Positions 1 to 7,340 of a stretch of 12,586 bases of DNA are shown in pieces. Position 1 is the stretch's first letter, and every line of letters begins with the position of its first letter. The notes below the pieces were generated by a model. It did no database searches. It was not told the DNA's origin and saw nothing but the letters and a program-made list of their open reading frames with translations. The stretch is from Actinomyces sp. (GTDB taxonomy: Bacteria > Actinomycetota > Actinomycetes > Actinomycetales > Actinomycetaceae): the NCBI GenBank assembly GCA_012837655.1, contig DUQT01000209.1, positions 1 through 12,586 of the forward strand, given 5' to 3'. Position numbers and translations under genes: made by a program.

Positions 1-70
1 AGGTAGGGGCCGCCGCTCAGTAGTATCCTCGATATGTAGCTAAATTAAACCGATCGCGTAGGAGTCAACG

Positions 71-316
71 ATGAGCGAACAGAACGCGACGAAGGCCGCG
101 CAGATTGTTGCTGGTCTTGGCGGCAAAGAAAACATTGAGTCCTTAGAAGCCTGCATTACGCGCCTGCGCGTGCAAGTGCGCGACGCCGACCAGATTGATA
201 AGGACGCCCTCGACAATGCTGGCGTATTTGGACTTGTCAAAGTTGGAAACGCCGTTCAAGTAGTTGTTGGCCCCCACGCAGATGACATTGCAGACGCGGT
301 TGGACAGCTCGAATAA
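71..316 (+). CDS. PTS glucose-type EIIB domain protein (stand-alone)
   Basis: This 81-aa cytoplasmic protein is a free-standing EIIB of the glucose/sucrose PTS family, which takes phosphate from EIIA onto a cysteine and passes it to the sugar bound by EIIC. The phosphorylation motif CITRLR is intact, with the cysteine at residue 28, and the whole protein is one EIIB domain of normal size (GLGGKENI near residues 15-22, GLVKVGNAVQVVVG near 54-67). AGGAG at 60-64 lies 6 nt before the ATG and fixes the start. The stop overlaps the ATG of the next gene (TAATG), so EIIB and EIIA should be translationally coupled. No EIIC is in the window. A short plus-strand frame from base 3 stops at 21-23 and might be the end of an upstream gene, but that cannot be shown. 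The family call is secure; the sugar (glucose, N-acetylglucosamine or another) is unknown. Confidence 0.93.
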   Translation: MSEQNATKAAQIVAGLGGKENIESLEACITRLRVQVRDADQIDKDALDNAGVFGLVKVGNAVQVVVGPHADDIADAVGQLE

Positions 317-780
317 TGCTGAACGTTCAGTCGCCACTAAGTGGAACCACAATCGCGCTTGAGGACGTGGACGACCCTGTACTAGCTCAGGGCATCGTCG
401 GCGCCGGGGTTGCCGTTGCCCCCGTGGAAGAGCGTTGGCACAACGTCGTGGCCCCCGTAGACGGCAAACTACTAAAAGTACACCCGCACGCGTTCATCGT
501 GTTCGGTGCAAGCGGCGTCGGCATCCTCGTGCACCTAGGAATCGACACAATCAACCTCAAAGGTGAGGGCTTCGAAGTCCTAAAATCCGAGGGCGACACT
601 GTAAAGCAGGGTGACCCGGTTGTGCGATGGGACTCCTCCGTAGCCAAGGAGCGCGGCCTATCCACCTCAGTTTCCGTCATCGCCTGCGACCTGCCAATGA
701 ACGCGCTGGTGCTGCACTCCTCCCCTGGTAACAAGATCTCCAGCACCGATCAGCTGTTCACCGTCAAGACGCCGGGGTAA
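316..780 (+). CDS. crr: PTS EIIA, glucose type (Crr-like)
   Basis: This 154-aa soluble EIIA-Glc protein accepts phosphate from HPr and gives it to EIIB. The two active-site histidines are visible: His58 in HPHAF and the phosphorylated His73 in GILVHLGIDTINLKGEGF, the hallmark of the family. SPLSG near the start and the VVAPVDGKLLKVHPHA stretch (about residues 44-59) also fit, and the length is close to the usual 150-170 aa. The ATG shares one base with the EIIB stop, which gives one transcript and coupled translation. Because the protein is free-standing it could serve this EIIB, the second EIIB at 3128-3382, or other permeases. In many bacteria EIIA-Glc also regulates other uptake systems; whether it does here is not shown. 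The symbol is by family resemblance. Confidence 0.93.
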   Translation: MLNVQSPLSGTTIALEDVDDPVLAQGIVGAGVAVAPVEERWHNVVAPVDGKLLKVHPHAFIVFGASGVGILVHLGIDTINLKGEGFEVLKSEGDTVKQGDPVVRWDSSVAKERGLSTSVSVIACDLPMNALVLHSSPGNKISSTDQLFTVKTPG

Positions 781-821
781 TCAAGATCCGGCGACCGTCG
801 GCAATGGTCGCGTGCAAAGTT

Positions 822-851
822 GATCGGCCTGGACATTCGTTCAGGCCGATC
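822..851. terminator. Hairpin between convergent EIIA and malQ genes
   Basis: GATCGGCCTG (822-831) and CAGGCCGATC (842-851) form a perfect 10-bp stem with a 10-nt loop, between the EIIA stop and the malQ stop. On the plus strand it is followed by a moderately T-rich stretch (TTCGTGTTCTT), so it probably ends the PTS transcript. On the minus strand the following bases are AACTTTG, a poorer terminator. Confidence 0.6.
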
Positions 852-870
852 TTCGTGTTCTTAGTTGCCT

Positions 871-3027
871 CTACTTACCGTTACCTACGGCCTCGTTTAG
901 AACATTCGCGAAGCGCGCCATCGACTCGGGAGTCATCATCTCCAAAGTGACCTCACGCCCGTCCTCATCCCCCAGCGGAATCTGCCAGTTCGGGTACTGC
1001 GTGTGCGTACCGGGGAAGTTTTGCGGACGACGCTCGCGCACAATATCCACAAGCGACACGGCCAATAGTCTCGAGGGCGCCATCGCGATGTATCGGTACA
1101 GCGCGTCGATTAGCGGTTGCTCCTCGTAGCGGTGCTCTTCATCCAACAGGCCGTATTCGATCATGCGGGCTGTGAAGGCTTCGAGTTCCTGCCTATCAGA
1201 TTCGCGAACTACCTCAAGAGGTTCCACGAGTAGGCCAAGCTCGTCACGGATCGTGGTCTGTACGCCCTCCAGGTATCCGGCAGTCGGCGGTAGGTCGTGC
1301 GTATTTACAGCCGCGAGGACGTCGCGACGGTAATGCTCCGGACGAAGCGGAGAGCCATCTGCTTCGCGCTCAAACCACAAAATGGAAGTGCCGAGCACGC
1401 CGCGATCGTTCAGGTACCCACGAACCCAGGGTTCAACTGTGCCCAGGTCTTCACCGATAACAACCGAGTTGTTGCGAAGAGCTTCCAGCAAGAGGATGCC
1501 AACCATGGCCTCGTGGTCGTAGTTCACGTACGTGCCAAAGTTCGCGGTCTTTCCGGCTGGAATCCACCACAGGCGGAACAGGCCGAGGATGTGGTCAATG
1601 CGGATCGCACCGGAGAAACGCGCGGCTGCGCGAATCATACGACGAAGGGGCATGTAGCCAGCTTCCGCAAGTTTGCGCGGATTCCAGGGTGGTTGCGACC
1701 AGTCCTGGCCAAGCTGTGAATACATGTCCGGCGGAGCACCAACCGTGATGCCCTGTGCAAACATTTCCGGCGACGTCCAGGTTTCTGAACCGCACGGGTG
1801 AACACCAACCGCCAGGTCAGACATGATACCGATGTCCATGCCAGCATCCTTTGCAGCCTTTTGAGCCGCATCAAGCTGCTGGGCAACAATCCACTGCATC
1901 CACAGGTGGAAGCGGACGAGCTTCTCGTTTTCCTTAGCGAACTGAGCCACGTCCTCGGAATCGGAATCACTGTACTTTTCGGGAAGGATCAGGACGCCGA
2001 GACGTTCGACGAGTGCGGACCATATCGCGAACTTCTGTAGGGTTTCGCCGCCTTCTTCGATGAAGGCTTGGAAGTCGGCTTCGCGTTCCTCGGACAGGCC
2101 GTGGCGGAAAATTTCCCACAGCGCCTGGATCTTGGTGTCCCACGTGTTGTCGCGGTCGATCAGACCCAGCGTGTCGGTGTCTGCGACGCGGGACTGGTAG
2201 TTGAGTTCCTCAACGTGGGTCTTCGTCATTTCCGGAACGTCTTCGTATTCCGGGATTCCCTCGGGGTAAATGTAGATCGGGGAAATGAACTGGCGCGTCA
2301 CCGGTAAGTACGGGGACGGCTCGACCGGGACGATCGGAGCTGCCGCGTGCACGGGATTAATCAGGTGGAAGTTCGCGCCAAGCTCGCCAAAAGTCTTGTT
2401 TAGGGACGCGAGCACCTCGGTGTCGCCCATTCCCCAGGACTTCTCAGAGCGAACTGAATACAACTGGCTCGAAATGCCCCAGCGCTGACCGGCAAGCTTC
2501 TCCTCAATGTTCAGCGCCTTCGGCACAACAATTAGGTGGGTTTCAACCACTTCCCCGTTGCCGAGCTTCGCAACGAACTTGTGGTAGCCAAGCGGGAACC
2601 ATTCCTCCAAAGCGAAAGCCGCACGGCCTCGTAACTGCCCATTTACATCGCGCGGAGGATCCCAGTTGTCAATCTGGTTGAGCCTGTGCTCAGCACCGTC
2701 CTCAAAAATCGCGGTGACTTCAACGGATTCGCCATCGGGAACGTGAACGTGAAGTTCCGACCAGTCGCCCTGGCGCTTAATCGTGGTGGGCGGAAGAACC
2801 GTCATCCACTTGTCGTCTTCGACGCCGCGGATGCAGGAATCAAGTTCCCCACTGTCAGGCACGTCGGAAAGGCCGACGCCGAGCGCCTGCAACGTCTTAA
2901 TCAGGGTTTCGGGAGAGACTTCACGCAAATTCCCATGCCAATCCCAGAAGGTGGTAGAAACTCCGTTCAGCTGTGCGAGCTCTTGGAGCCGGTTGGTGTT
3001 TTCTGGGGCAAAAGTGGGATGCGTCAT
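871..3027 (-). CDS. malQ: 4-alpha-glucanotransferase (amylomaltase, GH77)
   Basis: This 718-aa cytoplasmic enzyme moves glucan units between maltodextrins (disproportionation) and so feeds maltose and glycogen metabolism. The GH77 catalytic residues are all present: nucleophile Asp478 in RIDHILGLFRLWWIP, acid/base Glu526 in IGEDLGT and Asp578 in NTHDLPPTAGY. Their spacing matches the family. DLAVGVHPCGSETW and VGAPPDMYSQLGQDW near residues 400-440 are further MalQ motifs. A roughly 180-residue N-terminal region precedes the barrel, as in actinobacterial and E. coli-type MalQ rather than short Thermus-type enzymes. The start is ATG at 3027, with GGAG (3034-3037) 6 nt upstream; the in-frame TTG four codons earlier overlaps that SD and is unlikely. 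It lies 100 bp downstream of the second EIIB on the same strand, with its own putative promoter and palindrome in the gap. Confidence 0.97.
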   Translation of the reverse strand: MTHPTFAPENTNRLQELAQLNGVSTTFWDWHGNLREVSPETLIKTLQALGVGLSDVPDSGELDSCIRGVEDDKWMTVLPPTTIKRQGDWSELHVHVPDGESVEVTAIFEDGAEHRLNQIDNWDPPRDVNGQLRGRAAFALEEWFPLGYHKFVAKLGNGEVVETHLIVVPKALNIEEKLAGQRWGISSQLYSVRSEKSWGMGDTEVLASLNKTFGELGANFHLINPVHAAAPIVPVEPSPYLPVTRQFISPIYIYPEGIPEYEDVPEMTKTHVEELNYQSRVADTDTLGLIDRDNTWDTKIQALWEIFRHGLSEEREADFQAFIEEGGETLQKFAIWSALVERLGVLILPEKYSDSDSEDVAQFAKENEKLVRFHLWMQWIVAQQLDAAQKAAKDAGMDIGIMSDLAVGVHPCGSETWTSPEMFAQGITVGAPPDMYSQLGQDWSQPPWNPRKLAEAGYMPLRRMIRAAARFSGAIRIDHILGLFRLWWIPAGKTANFGTYVNYDHEAMVGILLLEALRNNSVVIGEDLGTVEPWVRGYLNDRGVLGTSILWFEREADGSPLRPEHYRRDVLAAVNTHDLPPTAGYLEGVQTTIRDELGLLVEPLEVVRESDRQELEAFTARMIEYGLLDEEHRYEEQPLIDALYRYIAMAPSRLLAVSLVDIVRERRPQNFPGTHTQYPNWQIPLGDEDGREVTLEMMTPESMARFANVLNEAVGNGK

Positions 3028-3053
3028 TGGGATCTCCAACTGCTATGGAAGCG

Positions 3054-3083
3054 TTCAGACTCGAGTTTATCCAAAAGTCTGAA
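3054..3083. promoter_or_regulatory. Palindrome overlapping the malQ promoter (possible operator)
   Basis: TTCAGACT (3054-3061) and AGTCTGAA (3076-3083) are perfect 8-bp inverted half-sites with a 14-bp spacer. The centre-to-centre distance is 22 bp, about two helical turns. The element covers the putative -10 of malQ (3064-3069), a position expected of a repressor site. It could instead be an RNA hairpin in a transcript coming from the upstream EIIB gene. That a protein binds here is inference. Confidence 0.45.
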
Positions 3084-3092
3084 AGACCTAAA
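3064..3092 (-). promoter_or_regulatory. Putative sigma-70-type promoter of malQ
   Basis: Read on the minus strand, TTTAGG (3092-3087) and TAAACT (3069-3064) are separated by 17 bp, the ideal spacing, about 37 bp before the malQ ATG. The -10 is a good match and the -35 is weak. It lies in the gap after the EIIB gene, so malQ may be transcribed alone or by read-through. Confidence 0.4.
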
Positions 3093-3127
3093 TTGGAGCG
3101 GGTAAAAAGGGCGAAACGGGTCCTAAA

Positions 3128-3382
3128 TCACTCTACTGGGACGGCGAGTTCGCGAATGATTTGCTGCATCTCTTCCACCAGCGCGTCGGAATCCTTACCG
3201 ACGATAATCTGGACATAATTTCCAGACGAAACTAGGCCGAGTGGATTCGTGTTACGAATAATTGCCTCGTCAACCTCAGCGGGATCTTTGACTATAGCCC
3301 TAATACGTACAATGCAGGGCTCGAGGTCCTCAATATTTTCGGCACCTCCGAGACCCTCAACCAGTTGCTGGGCAATCGACAC
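3128..3382 (-). CDS. PTS EIIB domain protein, second copy (stand-alone)
   Basis: This 84-aa single-domain EIIB is a clear paralogue of the protein at 71-316: GLGGAENIEDLEPC matches GLGGKENIESLEAC, and GLVSSGNYVQIIVG matches GLVKVGNAVQVVVG. The phosphorylation cysteine is Cys23, but the loop reads CIVRIR where the family usually has C-x-TRLR, so the Thr is replaced by Val. The start chosen is GTG at 3382, because GGAGG (3391-3395) lies 8 nt upstream and the protein then begins as the family does. The frame stays open to an ATG at 3523, but the extra 47 residues look like untranslated leader. It precedes malQ by 100 bp on the same strand and is divergent from tesB. It may serve another EIIC or have a regulatory role; neither is shown. 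Confidence 0.87.
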   Translation of the reverse strand: MSIAQQLVEGLGGAENIEDLEPCIVRIRAIVKDPAEVDEAIIRNTNPLGLVSSGNYVQIIVGKDSDALVEEMQQIIRELAVPVE

Positions 3383-3417
3383 GAGAAATTCCTCCAATTG
3401 GGTGTAAGCCACTTCAC

Positions 3418-3446
3418 ATCGTAGTGCTTTAGAGGACAATTTGGAA
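3418..3446 (-). promoter_or_regulatory. Putative promoter of the second EIIB gene
   Basis: On the minus strand TTCCAA (3446-3441) and TACGAT (3423-3418) are 17 bp apart, 36 bp before the GTG start. The match is moderate. The same 139-bp divergent gap (3383-3521) also has a small inverted repeat, GCCC (3466-3469) with GGGC (3477-3480), flanked by TTGCA (3461-3465) and TGCAA (3487-3491). This might be an operator shared with tesB, but the evidence is thin. Confidence 0.3.
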
Positions 3447-3521
3447 GTCCCATCACATTTTTGCAGCCCTACTCGTGGGCTTGTGGTGCAACTTTTCCAG
3501 TTTTGACCAACAATAGAACTC

Positions 3522-4460
3522 ATGACCGAACCGATCGCAGTTCCACAAATTTCAAGTGAGCCTTTGGCGTCCGTCCTCCGCGTCCTTCAACTTAGGGGCG
3601 GAAATTATGACATTTTTGAGGCCGACTCACTTCCTCAAATGAATAGAGTGTACGGCGGCCAAGTTGTGGCTCAAGCCCTGCTGGCAGCATCTGCCACGCT
3701 GGAGGACGAGGCGCCCGAGCGGCCACCGCATTCACTGCACGCATACTTTTTGCGCGGCGGCGATCCGAATCGGCCAATCGACTTGAAAGTGCAGCGCACC
3801 CACAATGGGCGCTCATTTGCGTCCCGACAGGTCAACGTGACTCAGGATGGGCGTGACATCCTAACCTTGATGGCTTCCTTCCAAAGGCGGCAGGACGGCG
3901 TTGAGCACACTTCCAGCATGCCGGACGTGCCCGGGCCTTTGGAGTTGCAGTCTGCGCTGGAGTACTTCCGCGCCCTCGACCACCCCGTTGGAAAATTCTT
4001 AGGCAATACGGCGGCCTTCGATGTTCGCCACGTCCAGGACAACCTGTACGTGACAGCGCCTGCAGAGAAGAAGCGCTGGCAGCAGCTTTGGATGAAGCCG
4101 CGCGGGCACATCGAAGGCGACTCCCCCATCATGTCGCGAGTCCTGCTTGCCTACGTGATCGACCAAATCATGATGGAACCCGCGCTACGTGAACACGGCC
4201 TCTACTGGCTCACGCCGGGTATGGCGCTTGCCAGCCTGGACCACGCGATGTGGTTCCACCAGGACTTCGACATCAACCAGTGGCTGCTCTACGACCAGGA
4301 ATCCCCCAGCGCGCAAGGTGCGCGAGCAATGGGCAAAGTCAAGGTCTACACCGAAGACGGCCAACTCGTAGCCGAAGCCATGCAAGAAGCAATGATTCGC
4401 CTACCCAAAGAGGGCACGCCCTCATCCAAATGGGGATTCGAAGTGCCGCCGGTGTCGTAA
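3522..4460 (+). CDS. tesB: Acyl-CoA thioesterase II
   Basis: This 312-aa cytoplasmic enzyme hydrolyses acyl-CoA to free fatty acid and CoA. It has the TesB double-hotdog layout: YGGQVVAQAL (about residues 44-53) and HSLHAYFLRGGD (about 70-81) in the first hotdog, SLDHAMWFH and WLLYDQESPSAQGAR in the second. The catalytic residues line up with E. coli TesB Asp204, Thr228 and Gln278 at identical spacing: Asp214 (YVIDQ), Ser238 (ASLDH, a conservative Ser for Thr) and Gln288 (AMQEAMIR). The protein is somewhat longer than the 286-aa E. coli enzyme. No convincing SD precedes the ATG, so translation may be leaderless or weak. Later Met codons would cut into the hotdog, so this start is kept. It is divergent from the second EIIB with no functional link evident. 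Confidence 0.95.
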   Translation: MTEPIAVPQISSEPLASVLRVLQLRGGNYDIFEADSLPQMNRVYGGQVVAQALLAASATLEDEAPERPPHSLHAYFLRGGDPNRPIDLKVQRTHNGRSFASRQVNVTQDGRDILTLMASFQRRQDGVEHTSSMPDVPGPLELQSALEYFRALDHPVGKFLGNTAAFDVRHVQDNLYVTAPAEKKRWQQLWMKPRGHIEGDSPIMSRVLLAYVIDQIMMEPALREHGLYWLTPGMALASLDHAMWFHQDFDINQWLLYDQESPSAQGARAMGKVKVYTEDGQLVAEAMQEAMIRLPKEGTPSSKWGFEVPPVS

Positions 4461-4588
4461 ACCGCGCAAAGTCTTGTCGTGCACAGATCCCGCTTCACAG
4501 ACCGTCGCAGCCTCGTGGAATATACAGACTCCCACTTCGCGGCCCCGCACGCCCTCGTGCCATAAAAGGTCCTACGATACGCATGTTT

Positions 4589-4617
4589 TTTACGACACTG
4601 TGACGAAGATCTAACAT
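4589..4617 (+). promoter_or_regulatory. Putative promoter of the surface nucleotidase gene
   Basis: TTTACG (4589-4594) and TAACAT (4612-4617) are 17 bp apart, about 100 bp upstream of the ATG at 4717, which would give a 5' UTR of about 90 nt. The SD AAGGAG (4705-4710) is 6 nt from the start. The rest of the 256-bp gap after tesB shows only a small stem, GCACG (4547-4551) with CGTGC (4556-4560), without a T-run, so no strong tesB terminator is seen. Confidence 0.45.
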
Positions 4618-4716
4618 TTCGGCTCTTCGAAGTTTTTATTTCTCCACATGGCGTTCTCTGGAGGCCTAGGATGGAATGCAACGTATTTTACGTTTGATTG
4701 CCAAAAGGAGAATTAA

Positions 4717-7110
4717 ATGAGGAGATCTGTGAAGACTCTAGCCGTGGGCGCTGCTGCAGCGACCGCGCTAATCGTCTCTCCGCTCACCGCATTGGCTGAA
4801 AATCCCATCAGCGAATCCGAATCTACCCCCGTAGATGTGGTCAGTAGCGAGATTGAATCCGAAGAAGTTGCCGAACCTGAAGCAGAAGATGCTGCAGACA
4901 GCACGTCTGAAGAGGCTCCGGAATCTGCACCCGCAGAAGAAACCGATGAGGCCCCCGACGCTGCGCCAGAAGACGCTCCCGAAGAGGACATCGTAACCCT
5001 AAACCTTTTCAACATGACCGACATCCACGGTCACATTGAAAAAGCCGAATACAAAGGAAATGTGACCGAGGCCGGTCTTGCTTCCACTGCCTGCTATGTG
5101 AATAAGGCAAAAACTGAGAACGAGAACTCCGTGTTCACCCTTCTTGGTGACAACATTGGAGCATCCCCCTTCACATCTGGTTCACAGGATGACAACCCGA
5201 CCATCGCGGCGCTAAACAAGTCAGGCGTTTTCGCGTCCGCGATCGGTAACCACGAGTTCGACAAGGGACTTGACACCCTTTACAAGAGGTTTGCCGGAGA
5301 AGACGGCTTCACCAAGATCGAATTTGACTACCTCGCATCGAACATCGTCATGAAGGATACCGGCGACACCATGCTGGATCCGTTCAAGATCTGGACGTCT
5401 CCTTCAGGCGTCAAGGTTGGTTTCGTAGCCGCAATTGAAGAGGACGCCCCCACTAAGGTTGCGCCGGGCACCTTCGACGCTGTCAACTTCTTGCCCGCCG
5501 CTGAGCAGGTAAACAAGTACGCCGCCCAGCTAAAGGACGGCAACGAAGAAAACGGCGAAGCAGACATCGTGGTTGCCCTATACGACAACGACGTAGTCAT
5601 TTCCGCACCACGCCTTTCCAGCGACGTTGACGTCCTGATGGGTGGTGACACGCACAAGCCGTACTACTTCTCCGGTGACAATGCCCTTGTGAACATGGAC
5701 GGCAACAAGATCCCTGCCGCCACCGCATCGGGTAGCTTCACGGACAACCTCTCAAACGTCCTCGTGAAGTACAACAAGACCACCAAGCAGATCGTAGAAG
5801 CTGAAGCTATTCAGATCCCCGCATCCGACCTCGTTGCCTGTGGCGAAGATCCTGACGTAAAGGCTGTCGTTGACGAAGCAGTAGCCAACGCGACGGAAGC
5901 CAAAAATGAAGTAGTCATTGAAACTGACAGCGCGTTCTACCGTGGCAAGCAAGCCAGTGGCGAGAACCGCGGTACCGAGTCCACTCTTGGCGGCCTTGTA
6001 GCTGACGCCATGAAGGGCTCATTCACCACACTTGACGGCAACCCAATCGACATCGGCATCATCAATGCCGGTGGCCTGCGCGCCGACCTCGTGCCAACTG
6101 ACGGCAAACTCACTGTTGGTGACATTTTTGCTGTAGCACCGTTCTCGAACGAAGTGGGCTACGTCGAGATGACCGGGGCCCAGTTCAAGACCCTGCTTGA
6201 ACAGCAGTGGAAGGAAATTGGCGAGAACTCAACCCGCCCGATGCTGAAGCTCGGCCTGTCTGAAAACGTCAAGTACCTGTTCGACCCGTCGCGCCCAATG
6301 GGTGATCGCATCACCTCAATCCTGCTTGATGGCCAGCCCATCGACCCCGAAGCCACCTACACCGTAGGATCGGTTACATTCCTCCTCGCAGGTGGCGACT
6401 CGTTTGACGTCCTCAAGGATGAATCAATCGCGCAAACACTCACCACAATCCCGGATGGTTTGGACCGTGAATGGATCCAGAAGTACCTGGAAGAAAACCC
6501 TGACGTTACTCCGCGTAACGCAGTTTCCTCCGTTGGTGCAACGCTGAACGTGACCAACATGATCATGGGTGACGCATTCACGATCGAAGGGAAGCTGACA
6601 CTTCGCGGCCTGTCATTCTCAGGCCCTGGTGAAGCAGCACCTGATGACGTCACACTCTTCATCGATGGTAGGCCCTTTGTGATTTCTTCCGTAGATAACT
6701 CATTGGAAGATGAAAACGCCGCGAACGAGAACGCGGTGGTAACCGCCGATGGCGTCGGTCACGTCCTTGAACCGATGGCATTTATGGAAACCTTCTATTG
6801 CGATGACAATACAAGTGTGACCCGCCACCCGCTCACCGTATACGCTGGCGCCCTTCAGGAAGCCAGTGATGCAGATGGCGCCATTGAACTTGTCTCCGAG
6901 GCCGCTGGCCTAGCGCTCACTTTCGATTGTTCGCAAGTTCCAGGAGCGCCGGAAACTGAAGCTCCTACGGATATGCCCACCAAGCCGGGCAAGGACTCCC
7001 CTGAGAACCTTGCTAAGACTGGTGTAAGCATGTTCGGCACTGCCGCTGCTGCTCTCGTCCTGCTGTTCGCAGGCGGAACGATGCTGGTAGTTCGCCGCAG
7101 GCAGGCATAG
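4717..7110 (+). CDS. Sortase-anchored 5'-nucleotidase / UshA-family metallophosphatase
   Basis: This 797-aa secreted wall protein probably dephosphorylates extracellular nucleotides or sugar nucleotides. In order it shows a signal peptide (residues 1-28, cut after ALA), a Glu/Asp/Ala/Pro-rich linker to about residue 93, and a metallophosphoesterase domain with TDIHGH (Asp102, His104), LGDN (Asp145) and GNHEFD (Asn178, His179, Asp182). A 5'-nucleotidase C-terminal domain follows, with NAGGLRADL (450-458) and AGGDSFD (558-564). Then come an unassigned region of about 150 residues with a Cys pair and a sorting signal: LAKTG at 765-769, a hydrophobic segment and an RRRQA tail. Two metal-site histidines expected from UshA (His217, His252) appear replaced: YDND at 289-292 and GGDTH at 309-313. 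Activity is therefore not certain, although the His179/Asp182 dyad is present. It stands alone with its own promoter and AAGGAG SD. Confidence 0.93.
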   Translation: MRRSVKTLAVGAAAATALIVSPLTALAENPISESESTPVDVVSSEIESEEVAEPEAEDAADSTSEEAPESAPAEETDEAPDAAPEDAPEEDIVTLNLFNMTDIHGHIEKAEYKGNVTEAGLASTACYVNKAKTENENSVFTLLGDNIGASPFTSGSQDDNPTIAALNKSGVFASAIGNHEFDKGLDTLYKRFAGEDGFTKIEFDYLASNIVMKDTGDTMLDPFKIWTSPSGVKVGFVAAIEEDAPTKVAPGTFDAVNFLPAAEQVNKYAAQLKDGNEENGEADIVVALYDNDVVISAPRLSSDVDVLMGGDTHKPYYFSGDNALVNMDGNKIPAATASGSFTDNLSNVLVKYNKTTKQIVEAEAIQIPASDLVACGEDPDVKAVVDEAVANATEAKNEVVIETDSAFYRGKQASGENRGTESTLGGLVADAMKGSFTTLDGNPIDIGIINAGGLRADLVPTDGKLTVGDIFAVAPFSNEVGYVEMTGAQFKTLLEQQWKEIGENSTRPMLKLGLSENVKYLFDPSRPMGDRITSILLDGQPIDPEATYTVGSVTFLLAGGDSFDVLKDESIAQTLTTIPDGLDREWIQKYLEENPDVTPRNAVSSVGATLNVTNMIMGDAFTIEGKLTLRGLSFSGPGEAAPDDVTLFIDGRPFVISSVDNSLEDENAANENAVVTADGVGHVLEPMAFMETFYCDDNTSVTRHPLTVYAGALQEASDADGAIELVSEAAGLALTFDCSQVPGAPETEAPTDMPTKPGKDSPENLAKTGVSMFGTAAAALVLLFAGGTMLVVRRRQA

Positions 7111-7141
7111 ATTCGACAGCTAGTCTAGCTTCAACATAGTT

Positions 7142-7200
7142 TTGGCCCGGATGAATTGAACCGTCCAACTTTCGAAGGACAGTTCAAACATCCGGGCCAA
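7142..7200. terminator. Long bipartite stem-loop between convergent genes
   Basis: The outer stem is a perfect 12-bp repeat, TTGGCCCGGATG (7142-7153) with CATCCGGGCCAA (7189-7200). The inner stem is TTGAACCGTCC (7156-7166) with GGACAGTTCAA (7177-7187), with one C/A mismatch and a 10-nt loop. It sits 31 bp after the nucleotidase stop and faces the end of the aminotransferase gene, so a two-way terminator is likely. It has no good T-run on either side. The remaining bases up to 7340 show nothing I can support as a gene. Confidence 0.55.
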
Positions 7201-7340
7201 TGCTTTCGATAAATGAAAGTAATCGCTGCGGGCGGCGGTGCAATCGAAATCATCCACGCGTCCGCTGCGCACAAGAAATCGTTCGCTACAGTTTTCGGGC
7301 ACCTAGGATCTTCCGAAACTCCGTGCGCGCCGCAGTGCTC

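Noticed and set aside
1297..1719. 140-codon plus-strand frame inside malQ
   Set aside because: It lies opposite a well-supported GH77 enzyme, resembles no family and has no SD; it is a shadow of malQ.
3383..3523. ATG at 3523 as start of the second EIIB
   Set aside because: The 47 extra residues are unlike EIIB, and the GTG at 3382 has a strong GGAGG SD.
4250..4603. 117-codon plus-strand frame overlapping the tesB end
   Set aside because: Two thirds of it overlaps tesB in another frame; the protein is Arg/Pro-rich and resembles nothing, typical of a shifted GC-rich frame.
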